From NCBI GenBank assembly GCA_030144725.1, contig JASKMD010000027.1:3334842-3398841 (forward strand): a stretch of DNA of 64,000 bases, given 5' to 3'. The stretch is from Haematococcus lacustris (taxonomy: Eukaryota; Chlorophyta; Chlorophyceae; Chlamydomonadales; Haematococcaceae). This document shows, piece by piece, positions 16,129 to 27,081 of the stretch. Within the stretch, counting starts at the first letter, position 1. Each line of letters starts with the position of its first letter. The notes below the pieces were generated by a model, which searched no databases, had not been told where the DNA came from, and was given only the letters and a program-made list of their open reading frames with translations. The translations under genes and the position numbers were made by a program.

Positions 16129-18386
16129 ATGGTCCTGCTGCGAAGCCTCAGCCTGGACGAGCAAGCTGGCTCTAGCCTTCTACCCCCACCTGGCCCCGGC
16201 GCTGAGACCGATGCACAAAGCCCGCAAGGCTCGGGTCATGAGGGCAAGGCGGAGGAGGACAGCCTGCCCAGGCCCCCGCCCGAGGAACCGTGTGGTTCAT
16301 TTCTGCCCGACCAGTGCATCAAGCTGGTGCAGGGGCAGCTGATAGCAAACGAGGCGCCAGGCGTAGCCCTGTTGCACCTGCTATCCATGGCGTCAGTGTG
16401 CAAGCAGTGGAGGCAACTCGCCTCCGAACTTGCCTCCGGCACCGCTATTGCCTTTGACGGTTTTGACAACAAGTTCAGCTGCCAGCTTAGCGTGCAGAAG
16501 TTCCGAAGGCTGCAGCCCGCTCAAAAGGAGCAGGTTTTTCATGGGGCAGCTAAACTCCTGACAGGTGCGCAGAGTACTGACCTACTGTGTTGCTATTCGT
16601 CCAACTCGATGTCGCACGAGCCGTGAATGGACAAAGTTTACTTCAGAACAAAACCCTGGCCCGTATATGGCCGATTACAACAACAGGCCTCTTGCTTGTT
16701 TGTTTCGCGCAGGATATACGGACGTGCTGCTGTCGGGGGACGGAATTTCAGATCGGGTACTGCAGGAGGTCGCTCTGAAAGCCGGCACTAAGATTGTCCT
16801 GGCCAAAGTGCAGTCCTCAAGCAGCTTGACAGACGCAGGGCTGTGCAGCTTCGTAACACACTCTCGCGCCCTGGAGACGCTGGAAATTGACGACTTGTCC
16901 AAGCAGGTCAATGGTGAGCTGCCTCGCTTATGCGCTTGTTCACTAAACCTGATTTGTTGCTTACTGCACGTGGGTCGCATCTGCCTCGCGTGCAGGCAAG
17001 TTCCTAACAATGCTGTTTGAGAACTGCGACAAGCTCCAACATCTTCATCTCAGCAACATTCCCCAGCTCAACTGGACCATGTGCAAAGAGGCAGCCCTGC
17101 GCTGGTCAGAGAAATCTCTGACCAAGCTGCACGTCCGCGGCGTGAACCTGGACGTGGAGTTCGGCGTCATCATCTCCCGGCTGCCGCACTTGCGGGAGCT
17201 CGAGATTGATGGGCCAGCACGCAACATCAAGGCCGCATCCATTCATTGGTAAGCACCACCCAGCATTGTGCATGGATGTGTTGTCCTCCACATGGTGCAG
17301 GTACCCATGCTTGTTGTTGTGCTTAACTTGCCGTGCAGCCCACTCCTGCACCGGGTTAGCTACCAGATGCAGTCACGGGCGCTACTTGATGAGGCATTGG
17401 CAGCTCTTGGCAGCCTGAAGGAGCTGCGACAGCTGGAGCTTATTGTGAAGCACTTCACCCTCTGCACCGAGCAGCTGCGCACCATAGGTATGAGTCAGGC
17501 ATGTGGCTCTGACGACAGTTCCCTGAGGCGCTGGATGATGTCTTGTCAGCAGTTACACAAGACGTCAGTTTATGACATTGCCAGGACCTGCCGCCACTGG
17601 TGAGCTCCCTAATAGGAATTGGCCATTGTGATATGGCTGCAGGCATGCTGCCCCTGACAGAGTTGAGACTAGACAGTTTCATCTACAAGCAGCAGCCAAC
17701 CCTCAGCCGCAGCAGCTACAGCCACGTAGACAATGAGGGTGTGAAGGCCCTGGTGGACAGCATTTGCAACCGCTGGTGTGCAATCATGTCAGGTGAGCCA
17801 ACGTAACCACATGGCTGGGTAAAGCCTTCATGCAAGCAGTGCAGACACTGTGTACAGCTGAGAGTGCGCAATGTTAGGTAGGCAGTCATTTGCATATGCA
17901 GTGGCTGGAGTGTGATACAGGGGATCATGACTTGCCTTCTTGCATTGCTTGCCTTATTGCAGAGATGCGACCGCTGAAGCTGTCGCTGTGTGGGGCCACA
18001 GCCCTGACCCATGATGCAGTCAGTGCCCTCCTGCGCCTACCGATCCTGACGGAGCTTGACATCGGCGGCTGCTGCCGCATCATTGCCATGGACAAGATGC
18101 GCCTAGTAGCCAAGGTAGGCAGGCTGGTGGAGCTGACTTCTTAACCGGCAAGCTCATCCCAACAAGCTGATCCCGTACCCATGTCTACGCTGAGTCTCCT
18201 GGCACACCCTCCAAGGCCTTGCATCATGCTGTGGTTGCTTATCAGCTGCTTTCCCCATCAGCATCTTGTCTTTGTTGGCCCTGTACCTGACTGTTGCTCA
18301 ATTGATCTGTTGTTGCGTAGGTCCGCGCCGGGCTGATGCTGTGCCCCAACATGCGGTCAGCGCGTTTCCCTGGCCTGGTTATGTGA
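16129..18386 (+). CDS. F-box/leucine-rich-repeat-like protein
   Basis: Probable substrate adaptor of an SCF ubiquitin ligase, or a related LRR scaffold. Seven exons: 16129-16564, 16713-16913, 16996-17248, 17339-17487, 17643-17792, 17963-18114 and 18321-18386. They sum to 468 aa with matching phases and GT-AG ends. After an acidic, Pro-rich N-terminus, residues about 57-105 (FLPDQCIKLVQGQL, LLSMASVCKQWRQLA) fit a degenerate F-box. LRR-type repeats follow: LTDAGLCSFVTHSRALETLEI, CDKLQHLHLSNI, LPHLRELEIDG, LKELRQLELI, LTELRLDSF, RPLKLSLCGATALTHDAV and LPILTELDIGGC. The N-terminal F-box call is weaker than the LRR call. Confidence 0.75.
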
Positions 18387-19525
18387 GCCAGCTCAGCTTG
18401 GACACAGGCTACTGGCACAGCTCGTGCCAGCTTGCAGTGGTGACACAGCTGAAGGCTGAGGTGCAAGATTGGCTGAGCTGAAACCAAGCAGGCTTCCAGC
18501 TGTCAGCCAGGGGGCAACAGATTATTCATGTAGCAGGGGGTGAGCCATACAGCCTTCTGGGCAGTGCAAAGTGTCTATGCTTTGGTTGAAGCAGTGATGT
18601 CGGAGCAAAGCAGCGCGAGCATCAGGAACTGGAGGTGCAGCAGGGCCTGTGTGTCACAGCCTTGAGAGCCCCTGGCGGTGTCAGCCTCAGGGCGCTGCTG
18701 CTCCCTACCAGTTGACACTTTTGAGGTGTGACCAGCTGCGCAGCTGCTGAGCAGCCCCACCCAGGGTAGGTGCCAGCAGCAGTGCTCCAGGAGTGCATGG
18801 TGCTGGCCTCATCAGACTGCTCAGGCTGGCAATGCTTGCGATGAGGAGTTGGGGTGAGTTGGAATTTACAGTCAGAGGATTGGTCTTTTGGCAGAGCAGG
18901 CAAGCAAGCCCTACCCAACGGCACCAAGGCATCATCGCATGCACTTGCATGGGAATGGGGCAAAGCACTGCAGTCACCGGTGCTTGCAAACAGCCACTCT
19001 GCATGTTTGTTCAACAGCATCGAACAGAACAGAGCATCAACACCAAGGGGGCAGACAAGCAATGTTGAAGTTAGTGATTGCAAGGTTGGAGCTGTACCGC
19101 GGCGCTGTCTCCTTCATGTGTGAAGTGTGTGTGTGTGAGGGGGGGTGCTGTGTGGGCTGGGAGTGAGGTGCTGCACATCGCTGGTGCGGCGGCACCATGA
19201 CATGCATGCAGCACCATGCACCCATACAGGTCTCGTAGGTGGAGGTGGGTGGGTGGGTGGGTGGGTAACAGGCTTCTTGTGTTGTTGTGGCTCTCCAGCA
19301 CAGGAGGCTGGTGACGCTTGTGAGGATTGTAGGCGGCACCGCTAGGCTACGCTACATGCTGTGTGGGCAGTGCAGGGATGCGACGGTGCAGGGAGTTCAC
19401 TGTGCAGGGAGTTTACTGTGCAGTGCTAGTTGAGGAGTGGGGTGGATGGAAGGTGAAGATGGTGCTGGTGCATGACAGTGCTTGTAACGGTGCAGCGGCT
19501 GGCTGTGCACAGTTCAGTACACCAC
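18387..19525. other. 3' flank of the F-box/LRR gene, no confident gene
   Basis: No splice-consistent coding sequence is seen. TGTAA motifs at about 19483 and 19639 could mark 3' ends. A (GGTG)n run lies near 19242-19265. Confidence 0.5.
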
Positions 19526-19556
19526 ATCTTCTATAGGACATGATGGGTGCGGGTAG
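19526..19556. repeat. 31-bp direct repeat, left copy
   Basis: A perfect 31-base match (beginning ATCTTCTATAGGACATGATG) recurs at 20930-20960 in the same orientation. Confidence 0.92.
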
Positions 19557-19892
19557 ATAGATAGGTGGCTTACACCGCTTAAGCCGTCAGCCGTTAGGCT
19601 GCTTGGCCGCCCTCCCCCTCTAGGGGTTCGGGACTTTCTGTAACGCACTTCAATCTAAGGTGTACAAACAAAGGTGCCCATGGGCTCAAAATGAAGTCAT
19701 GCAAGATCTCATTATTGTTCTGAAAAGACATGGCTGCTCCCTGATGGATCTCGTGGCAGTGCACTCAAGGATAAAAAGCATGGCGTCATCCACTGTGTCA
19801 TGCTGTAGGCCATTGACCGCTAACCTGAGCTATCGGGGGGCGAGTCCCTAGCCTCGACCCTCTCCCACGCCCTGAGCCCCACCGCCCTGAGC

Positions 19893-20723
19893 TTACCCGT
19901 AGGAGTCTCCCCAGACGCACCTAACCCCGCTTGATGCCTTGTGCGGTGATTCCCCAAAGGGGGAGAGAGCGGGCGGCTCTTGGTTGGGGAGCCTTGGGCC
20001 GAGTGGCCGCCACCCCCTGGGGGGAAGGGAGGGGGGGGGGGGCAGATGGTTGAGGACTGCTGCTGTTGCTGCTGCATTGGTTTGGTTGGGCAGGGTGGGG
20101 CGGCCTGGTGCCACAATCTTGGCTGTTGTCTGGCTGGGGCCCGCTGCTGCTGCTGCGGCTGCACTGCGCTGCACCTGGTTAGGCGAGGCGGGGCGGCTGC
20201 CCGGCGCAGCTGTCTTCCCCGGAGCCTTGCCGGCTGGTTCCTGGTTAGGCCCCCCTGCTGCTGCTGCTGCCGCACTGCGCTGCACCTGGTTAGGCGAGGC
20301 GGGGCGGCTGCCCGGCACAGCTGTCTTCCCCGGAGCCTTACCGGCTGGTGCCCGGTTAGGGCCCCCTGCTGCTGCTGCTGCTGCATTGCGCTGCACCTGG
20401 TTAGGGGGGGCAGGGGGCGGGGGAGGGTTAGGATCTGCAGGCTGGTTGTCCTCTTCCATTGCTGCGGCAGCCGCTGTCGAACCCTGCTGCTGCTGTTGAT
20501 GCTGCTGCTGCTGTTGTCGGGTGGCGAGGGACCTTGGTAGGAGAAAAGTTGCAGGCTGGTCCGCAGCCGCAAACTCACAGGCTGCCTCAATGTTGCACTC
20601 ATCCATGCTTTTCAGGTCTGGCTTGCTGAGGTTGGGTATGTGGACAAACAGAGGGTAGGTAATCTGCTTCCCCTTCCAAGTGGTGATGATGGCTGTGCGT
20701 GACTTGTTGCACTCAAAGCGCAT
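19893..20723 (-). CDS. Gln/Ala/Pro-rich protein with internal repeats, function unknown
   Basis: A minus-strand open frame of about 276 aa from the first in-frame ATG (20723). The frame is open further upstream without ATG, so a spliced 5' exon is possible. The first 60 residues are non-repetitive (MRFECNKSRTAIITTWKGK, ITYPLFVHIPNLSKPDLK). Then come a poly-Gln tract and three diverged copies of a roughly 40-residue unit (PNQVQRSAAAAAAGGPNQ, PAGKAPGKTA, PGSRPAS), ending Pro-rich. It sits between the two 31-bp direct repeats. The regular amino-acid repeat pattern argues for real coding, but no family was recognised. Confidence 0.4.
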   Translation of the reverse strand: MRFECNKSRTAIITTWKGKQITYPLFVHIPNLSKPDLKSMDECNIEAACEFAAADQPATFLLPRSLATRQQQQQHQQQQQGSTAAAAAMEEDNQPADPNPPPPPAPPNQVQRNAAAAAAGGPNRAPAGKAPGKTAVPGSRPASPNQVQRSAAAAAAGGPNQEPAGKAPGKTAAPGSRPASPNQVQRSAAAAAAAGPSQTTAKIVAPGRPTLPNQTNAAATAAVLNHLPPPPSLPPRGWRPLGPRLPNQEPPALSPFGESPHKASSGVRCVWGDSYG

Positions 20724-20929
20724 GCCATGTACAGGGGATCGCACACTGCTCTTATCCACAACTGCCTGCAGCTGCCGGCGAGCTGGCCACACGACCCGCT
20801 GTAGCGGACCTTTTCCCAGGTCTGCTGGGAGTGCGGCCTGCTGGGCAGCAGCCAGAACGCTGAGTGCTGAGGCATGGGAGCCGACACTGACCTTAGCGAT
20901 AGTCTAGTCTAGTCTAGCGATAGTCCTAT

Positions 20930-20960
20930 ATCTTCTATAGGACATGATGGGTGCGGGTAG
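20930..20960. repeat. 31-bp direct repeat, right copy
   Basis: Identical to 19526-19556; preceded by short AGTCT tandem units (about 20900-20917). Confidence 0.92.
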
Positions 20961-21399
20961 CATTTTGTGTCAGTCAGGGAAGTTGGTCGTGTGGGCCGTT
21001 GGTCGTGTGGGGAAGGCTGATGTACTAACAATAATGCTCGCACAAGGGTGCGTCCTCAGGGTAGGTGATGTTGCTGTTCCATACGAGTTGGGAGTGTGTA
21101 CCTTCCACTGTAATCATTGACCTGCGACCCTCACCCCCGCTTTTCCCTTCTCTGCGGCAGCATCCGTTGCTGCTTTGGCGGAAGTGTCGAGTGAAGGATA
21201 CACATCGGATCATTGTCACACGAATGTGGCACCTGACATTGACACGGAAATGTGGCACGTTTCATTTATCGTAGCACTCTGCATGCATTCGGGTGTTGCA
21301 CTGTCCTAGTCAGTGAACAAAATCCGGAGAACGGAGCCAAGACTTGGCGTCAAACCCACCCCAACTCTGATAACACTGTGCCCCGCCCCGCCCCGCCCA
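20961..21399. other. No gene seen
   Basis: Intergenic sequence between the 31-bp repeat and the small inverted-repeat element. The right end carries a short CCCCG run that directly abuts the element. Confidence 0.5.
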
Positions 21400-21946
21400 G
21401 TGTTGTGAAAATTGTTGTGAAGATTTTCATTCAGATTTTCAATGAAAATTTTCATCTGAAAATCTGAACGTATTCACTGAACATCTGAAAGTGCCGGGTG
21501 CTGCCTCCGGTCAGATCGCGCCGCGATGGCAGCAGCAGGCAAACAGAAGCTAGCCGGCAACCAGAGACTCGCCCTAGTACAAACTGCCCGGGCTATAGTC
21601 GCTGCCATCGGAAGGAGCCCGGCGTTGCCTATACCACGGGTATCGCAGAGCCTTTCGCTTGGCTTGGCTGACACCAGGGCGCTGCAGCCACAGCGGAAGA
21701 AGCGTAAGGCAGGCTACGCCAGCATGGACGGCTTGCATCTTTTAAATTGGCTTGCATGTCTGACCTTTAGCGATCTGAGTATTTGTGCATTTTTTAAAGT
21801 GCAGGCCTACAAGCAAGCCGTGTGCATAAAGGGAGGATGGGAAATCAGCTGCAAAAGCTCGATTTCACTGGCGTGAAAGTCTTTCACTTTTTCAATGAAA
21901 CACCTTCATTTTCATGAAAATCTGAAAATCTGAAGATTCACAACAC
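21400..21946. mobile_element. Small non-autonomous DNA transposon (MITE-like)
   Basis: The ends are perfect 10-bp inverted repeats (GTGTTGTGAA at 21400-21409, TTCACAACAC at 21937-21946). Both are followed inward by AT-rich repeats of GAAAATCTGA/TCAGATTTTC, unlike the GC-rich surroundings. Both outer flanks are CCCCG units, so any target-site duplication is hidden in the repeat. The interior has a short plus frame from ATG 21526 (MAAAGKQKLAGNQRLALVQ, a KKRK basic patch) that may be a transposase remnant. The ends resemble hAT-type termini, but the superfamily is inferred. Confidence 0.6.
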
Positions 21947-22547
21947 CCGCCCCGCCCCGCCCCGCCCCGCCCCGCCCCGCCCCGCCCCGCCCCGCCCCGC
22001 CCCGCCCCGCCCCGCCCCGCCCCGCCCCGCCCCGCCCCGCCCCGCCCCGCCCCGCCCCGCCCCGCCCCGCCCCGCCCCGCCCCGCCCCGCCCCGCCCCGC
22101 CCCGCCCCGCCCCGCCCCGCCCCGCCCCGCCCCGCCCCGCCCCGCCCCGCCCCGCCCCGCCCCGCCCCGCCCCGCCCCGCCCCGCCCCGCCCCGCCCCGC
22201 CCCGCCCCGCCCCGCCCCGCCCCGCCCCGCCCCGCCCCGCCCCGCCCCGCCCCGCCCCGCCCCGCCCCGCCCCGCCCCGCCCCGCCCCGCCCCGCCCCGC
22301 CCCGCCCCGCCCCGCCCCGCCCCGCCCCGCCCCGCCCCGCCCCCGCCCCGCCCCGCCCCGCCCCGCCCCGCCCCGCCCCGCCCCGCCCCGCCCCGCCCCG
22401 CCCCGCCCCGCCCCGCCCCGCCCCGCCCCGCCCCGCCCCGCCCCGCCCCGCCCCGCCCCGCCCCGCCCCGCCCCGCCCTGCCCCGTTCTGCCCCGCCTCG
22501 CCCCACCCCGCCCCGCCCCGCCCCGCCCCGCCCCGACCCGACCCGAC
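21947..22547. repeat. Pentanucleotide array (CCCCG)n, about 600 bp
   Basis: About 120 CCCCG units start immediately at the right end of the small element. There is one register slip near 22340 (an extra C) and degenerate units after 22475 (CCCTG, TTCTG, CGACC). Confidence 0.97.
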
Positions 22548-24121
22548 CTTAATCTGCAGGCCTTCGAGCACTTGAGATCAGTCGGGACCAGGCCCGTGCT
22601 GTGGCAGGTCGGAGTGAGAGCCAGTCCTTCAAAGAGGTGGTTGAAGGGGTCGAGCTGAGCAGGCTCTCACAGCTGGCTAAGTAGCACCCCCGCCATTGGC
22701 CCCGCAAATGTGAGACGGTCTGGGGCGCGAATCTCCGTGTAGCTCATGACAAAGTTTTGACGCAGCCGGGTGTAACAGGCGTATGCGACACCCACCAGCC
22801 GCAAAACACTAGCTCAGATCGGCGCCCGCCCAAACCTGACCTGTGCCTTCCGCTCCTAAAAGACTCACGCACATCATAAGGCGAGGCTAGCAATCCTTCT
22901 ACGCACGCCGTAAGCCAACGGCACAAGTGCAGTACGCCTGCTTGCATGTCAGTGCATGGAGCATATAATTTGTGACAAGGCGCACAAGTCAGCCAGCTGG
23001 CATCCCTTACTTCACTGACGTTGCGGCATGACTCGATGCAATTACAAGCTGCATCTTGACAGCGCTACATCACCACTTGGCACTATGTTGTCGGGATGGC
23101 TCGGGATGGCTCTGGCTTTCAGTGTTACATGTGCCGTGGTGCCTCAACCTTCTCCCTCAACTTCAGCAGGCACATGTCACGCAACTCATTCTTTGATTTA
23201 CTTGAAACCCCTCTGATGTTGTTGTGCTTGCACCATGCTTTCAATAGGTCCTTGTTCAGTGTAGGTCACCCCGGCCATTGGCCATGCCAATCCGTGACAG
23301 GCCTGCCGCTCACACCACGCGCTAGTTAAGGGTAGCTGAGGCTATCGCGGTAAGTCACGCGCGCTAAAACTCGCGTTTTAGACTGAAGCCTCCCAGATCA
23401 CTCCGCCCGCCATTCCCGCGGACTGTGAACATGGTCGCTCGCTGCAACCTGGGGCTCAACGGGGTGCGACCGTACGTGGGTCGCAGGTCGAAGCGCAAGA
23501 TTCCCTGGGTTGGGTCGGGACCCCTCATGGCCCGGGCAATTCCTGACACCTGACCCGGGCCAATCTGACACCTGAGCCGGGACCTGCCTGACCCTGCCTC
23601 CAAGCATGCACAGCATCTCACTGAGGTGTCAGCAGCACCGTTCGTGGACTTTGTTTCGCTACCGTGCACTCTGCAAACGCCTTGACCCCATCATTTTGAG
23701 GCTTTTGTCAAGAGCTTAAACCTTTCGGTCAGTGGTCCTTTCCGCGTGCTTCCACCTTTGTCGTATAGCTTGGCGAGTCTCTATTCAGGGATGTAGCCCA
23801 GGCAAGCTCTATCACCTTGTGTGGTACATACAATGACAAAATGTGGCAGAGGGTGCATATGGCCTGGAGCGATCTCATCACAGGGGCCGATTGGCGGCGT
23901 TCTGGGTTCATCCCCGACGGGGTGGACCCTGTGCTACCGTTGGGCGCCCTCATCGCTACGTTTTTTACACTGTGCGCGAAACTCAAGCCGAAAATTGCGA
24001 TGGGCCATCCTGGACCCCGACGTCGCGCTGCACTGGCACACCAAAAAGCGATACGTGCCAAGGTGGTAAGCAGCGGCAGTGGCAGTGGCGGGAACCTCCA
24101 TTGTGACATGTACGGCATATG
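22548..24121. other. Repeat-derived intergenic sequence
   Basis: It contains a third, partial copy of the fold-back repeat (about 23231-23412, the spacer plus start of the right arm). A short plus frame from ATG 23096 has a CxxC...H pattern (FQCYMCRGASTFSLNFSRH) like a BED/C2H2 finger. No complete gene is seen. Confidence 0.5.
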
Positions 24122-25121
24122 ACATGTAAGGCCAAGCACCTTCGCTTAAAACCAGCAGCAACAACTGAGCCAGTATAGCAGAAACCGAGCCGGTAGATAA
24201 ACTGAGCCAATAGAGGAAGTGAGCCAATAGAGCCGAAAAAGTTAACAGTGCCATGCACCCGACTTGCACCGAAGCGTGTCGTGACTCAGTCTCGTGGTGC
24301 AATGAAACGGCTCGGTAGCATGGCGCACTGCGATGGCCTACTGCGCAGTACTGCGAGGCTGCCTCTATAGTGCGAACTTTGCTACGGACGCAACGGAGCG
24401 CCTCGCCACCCTGCTCTTGAACGTGGGTCGCTGCTTGTTTGCGCTAGCTCAATTTTCGACCTGGTGGCGGGCGGTGTACTGGGACAAGGCTTCAGTGCAA
24501 AAAGCGAGTTTAAGCGCGCGTGAGTTACCGCGATAGCCTTCGCTACCCTCCACTAGGGCGTGGTGCGAGCGGCAGGCCTGTCACGGATTGGCATGGCCAA
24601 TGGCCGGGGTGACCACCATGCTTTCAATAGGTCCTTGTTCAGTGTAGGTCACCCCGGCCATTGGCCATGCCAATCCGTGACAGGCCTGCCGCTCGCACCA
24701 CGCCCTAGTGGAGGGTAGCGAAGGCTATCGCGGTAACTCACGCGCGCTAAAACTCGCGTTTTGCACTGAAGACTTGTCCCAGTACACCGCCCGCCACCAG
24801 GTCGAAACTTGAGATAGCGCAAACAAGCAGCGACCCACCTACCAGAGCAGGGGAGCGAGGCGCTCCGTGGCGTCCGTAGTTCGCACCATGGAGGCAGCCT
24901 CGCAGTACTGCGGAGTAGGCCATCGCAGTGCGCCATGCTACCGAGCCATGTCATTACACCACGAGACTGAGTCACGCCACGCTTAGCTGAAGTTGTGCAA
25001 GTTGGGTGCATGGCACTGTTAATTTCTTTGCTATTGGCTCAATCGGCTTTATCGGCTCAGTTCGTGCTATTCTGGCTCAGTTGGTGCTGCTGGTTTCAAT
25101 CGAAAGTGCTTGGCCTTACAT
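24122..25121. mobile_element. Fold-back element: two ~480-bp inverted arms around a 32-bp spacer
   Basis: Left arm about 24122-24614 and right arm about 24647-25121 are imperfect reverse complements; the innermost ~100 bp are near-perfect and divergence rises outward. The spacer (24615-24646) plus the right-arm start recur at 23231-23412, so this is a dispersed family. No transposase is inside. It could be a fold-back transposon or two head-to-head insertions. Confidence 0.75.
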
Positions 25122-25764
25122 TTCATCTGCCTCGTCAACCCCCACTTCAGCCAACTGATCCTCCTCCATCTCTTGCTCCCACCTCAGATGTTCTAGGATG
25201 TCAGCCCTAAGCAATGGCTTCTTCTGCGTCAACCTCTTGCCCTTCCAGCCCAAGCACTCCCGTGCATACTCCTTCAACAGATGCACATTCAAGGTCATGT
25301 GGGCGCTTGCAATGTGTGGTGCCCGTGCATGCAGAAGCCTCAAGCACTCAGCATCTTCCTTCTTGTCACTTGCCAGTGTCACACGTCCAAACATGGGTAT
25401 GCTGCTCAGGATAGATGCTCCATGACACATGCACTGCTGTGGCTTGCTGCCCATGTGCCTCACACACGCACATGCAGTCTCAGACCACATGGGCGCAACT
25501 TGCAATGTGCTGGTGCTGGGCACCCTGCAGCTGCTGCTGGTCCAGGGTCAGCTGCCGCCTGGCACCCAGCAGTTGTTGCTGGTTCACAGCGAGCTGCTGC
25601 TGGGCACCTTGCAGTTGCTGCTGGTCCACAGCCAGCTGGTGCTGGGCACCCTGCAGCTGCTGCTGGTGCATAATCAGCTGGTGTTGGGCACCCTGCAGCT
25701 GCTGCCGGTCTAGGGTCACCTGCTGCTGGGCGACCCGGCCAAGGCAGCTGCGTGGGCGCTTCAC
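25116..25764 (-). CDS. Gln-rich repeat protein with basic C-terminal module, unknown
   Basis: The minus-strand 3' exon is about 25116-25401 and encodes PMFGRVTLASDKKEDAECL, HIASAHMTLNVHLLKEYA, LGWKGKRLTQKKPLL and an acidic tail ending in TAA. Upstream (about 25520-25735) a 42-bp tandem repeat encodes 14-residue units of the QQQLQGAQHQLAVD type. The repeat frame and the C-terminal frame differ, so an intron between them (donor in the last repeat, acceptor near 25402) is inferred. The stop codon lies inside the outer end of the fold-back right arm. No homologous family was recognised, and it may belong to a mobile element. Confidence 0.4.
25520..25735. repeat. 42-bp tandem repeat, about five copies
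   Basis: Units of the CTGGTGCTGGGCACCCTGCA type repeat every 42 bp and keep frame, encoding Gln-rich 14-residue repeats on the minus strand. Confidence 0.85.
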
Positions 25765-25925
25765 TCCGGGTAATTAAGGCCGAGACGGCAGTTTCCGCTG
25801 AGGTATACCGCGGATAGCCCATCGCAAGGGCGACCCATCGCCGTCAATAACTCCCTCTAACTCGAAGTGGTTGAGCTGTAATCGCGGTTTCAATAAGTTG
25901 AGTAGATATTCTCCGCAGGGTCAGT

Positions 25926-25967
25926 GTGACCCTCCGCAGGGTCAGGCCTGACCCTGCGGAGGGTCAC
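25926..25967. repeat. 42-bp perfect palindrome
   Basis: GTGACCCTCCGCAGGGTCAGG is followed immediately by its exact reverse complement, giving a 21-bp stem with no loop. It is built from the hairpin core of the minisatellite that follows. Confidence 0.95.
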
Positions 25968-26390
25968 CGCTAGGCTCGCTTCCTAGGCATTTCTGACCCT
26001 GCGGAGGGTCACCGCCGGCTCATTTTCTAGGCATTTCTGACCCTGCGGAGGGTCACCGCTGGCTCATTTCCTAGGCATTCCTGACCCTGCGGAGGGTCAC
26101 CGCCGGCTCATTTCCTAGGCATTTCTGACCCTGCGGAGGGTCACCGCTGGCTCATTTCCTAGGCATTTCTGACCCTGCGGAGGGTCACCGCCTGGCTCAT
26201 TTTCTAGGCATTTCTGACCCTGCGGAGGGTCACCGCCGGCTCATTTCCTAGGCATTTCTGACCCTGCGGAGGGTCACAGCTGGCCCATTTCCTAGGCATT
26301 TCTGACCCTGCGGAGGGTCACCGCTGGCTCATTTCCTAGGCATTTCTGACCCTGCAGAGGGTCACCGCTGGCTCATTTCCTAGGCATTAC
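25948..26390. repeat. 44-bp minisatellite, each unit with a hairpin
   Basis: About ten units with a period near 44 bp. Each contains the inverted repeat GACCCT-GCGG-AGGGTC and a CATTTCCTAGGCATT tail. Variation is confined to single bases. It runs toward the assembly gap. Confidence 0.95.
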
Positions 26391-26441
26391 TTGCACATGT
26401 CTCAACGTTAAAACAGCTCGCAACACTTAGGCACTACCAAA

Positions 26442-26941
26442 NNNNNNNNNNNNNNNNNNNNNNNNNNNNNNNNNNNNNNNNNNNNNNNNNNNNNNNNNNN
26501 NNNNNNNNNNNNNNNNNNNNNNNNNNNNNNNNNNNNNNNNNNNNNNNNNNNNNNNNNNNNNNNNNNNNNNNNNNNNNNNNNNNNNNNNNNNNNNNNNNNN
26601 NNNNNNNNNNNNNNNNNNNNNNNNNNNNNNNNNNNNNNNNNNNNNNNNNNNNNNNNNNNNNNNNNNNNNNNNNNNNNNNNNNNNNNNNNNNNNNNNNNNN
26701 NNNNNNNNNNNNNNNNNNNNNNNNNNNNNNNNNNNNNNNNNNNNNNNNNNNNNNNNNNNNNNNNNNNNNNNNNNNNNNNNNNNNNNNNNNNNNNNNNNNN
26801 NNNNNNNNNNNNNNNNNNNNNNNNNNNNNNNNNNNNNNNNNNNNNNNNNNNNNNNNNNNNNNNNNNNNNNNNNNNNNNNNNNNNNNNNNNNNNNNNNNNN
26901 NNNNNNNNNNNNNNNNNNNNNNNNNNNNNNNNNNNNNNNNN
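26442..26941. other. Assembly gap (500 N)
   Basis: Exactly 500 N; the size is probably conventional. It hides the 5' end of the coiled-coil gene that follows. Confidence 1.
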
Positions 26942-27081
26942 GGGGACAGCAGTGCAACGTGTCCTCCATCCTGCTCCTGCCTGCTGCCTGCTGCCTGCTG
27001 CTGGACTTCACTGCCCTGGGCTGCCATGTTGGCTGCAGGGCGACCTGGCTGTGGCCAAGGCCTCCCCTAGTCAGTGTGCAG

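Noticed and set aside
21892..22571. Long Ala-Gly-Arg frames
   Set aside because: Translation of the CCCCG array.
25948..26390. CRISPR-like array
   Set aside because: The 44-bp units are contiguous tandem copies with no variable spacers, in a eukaryotic context; it is a minisatellite.
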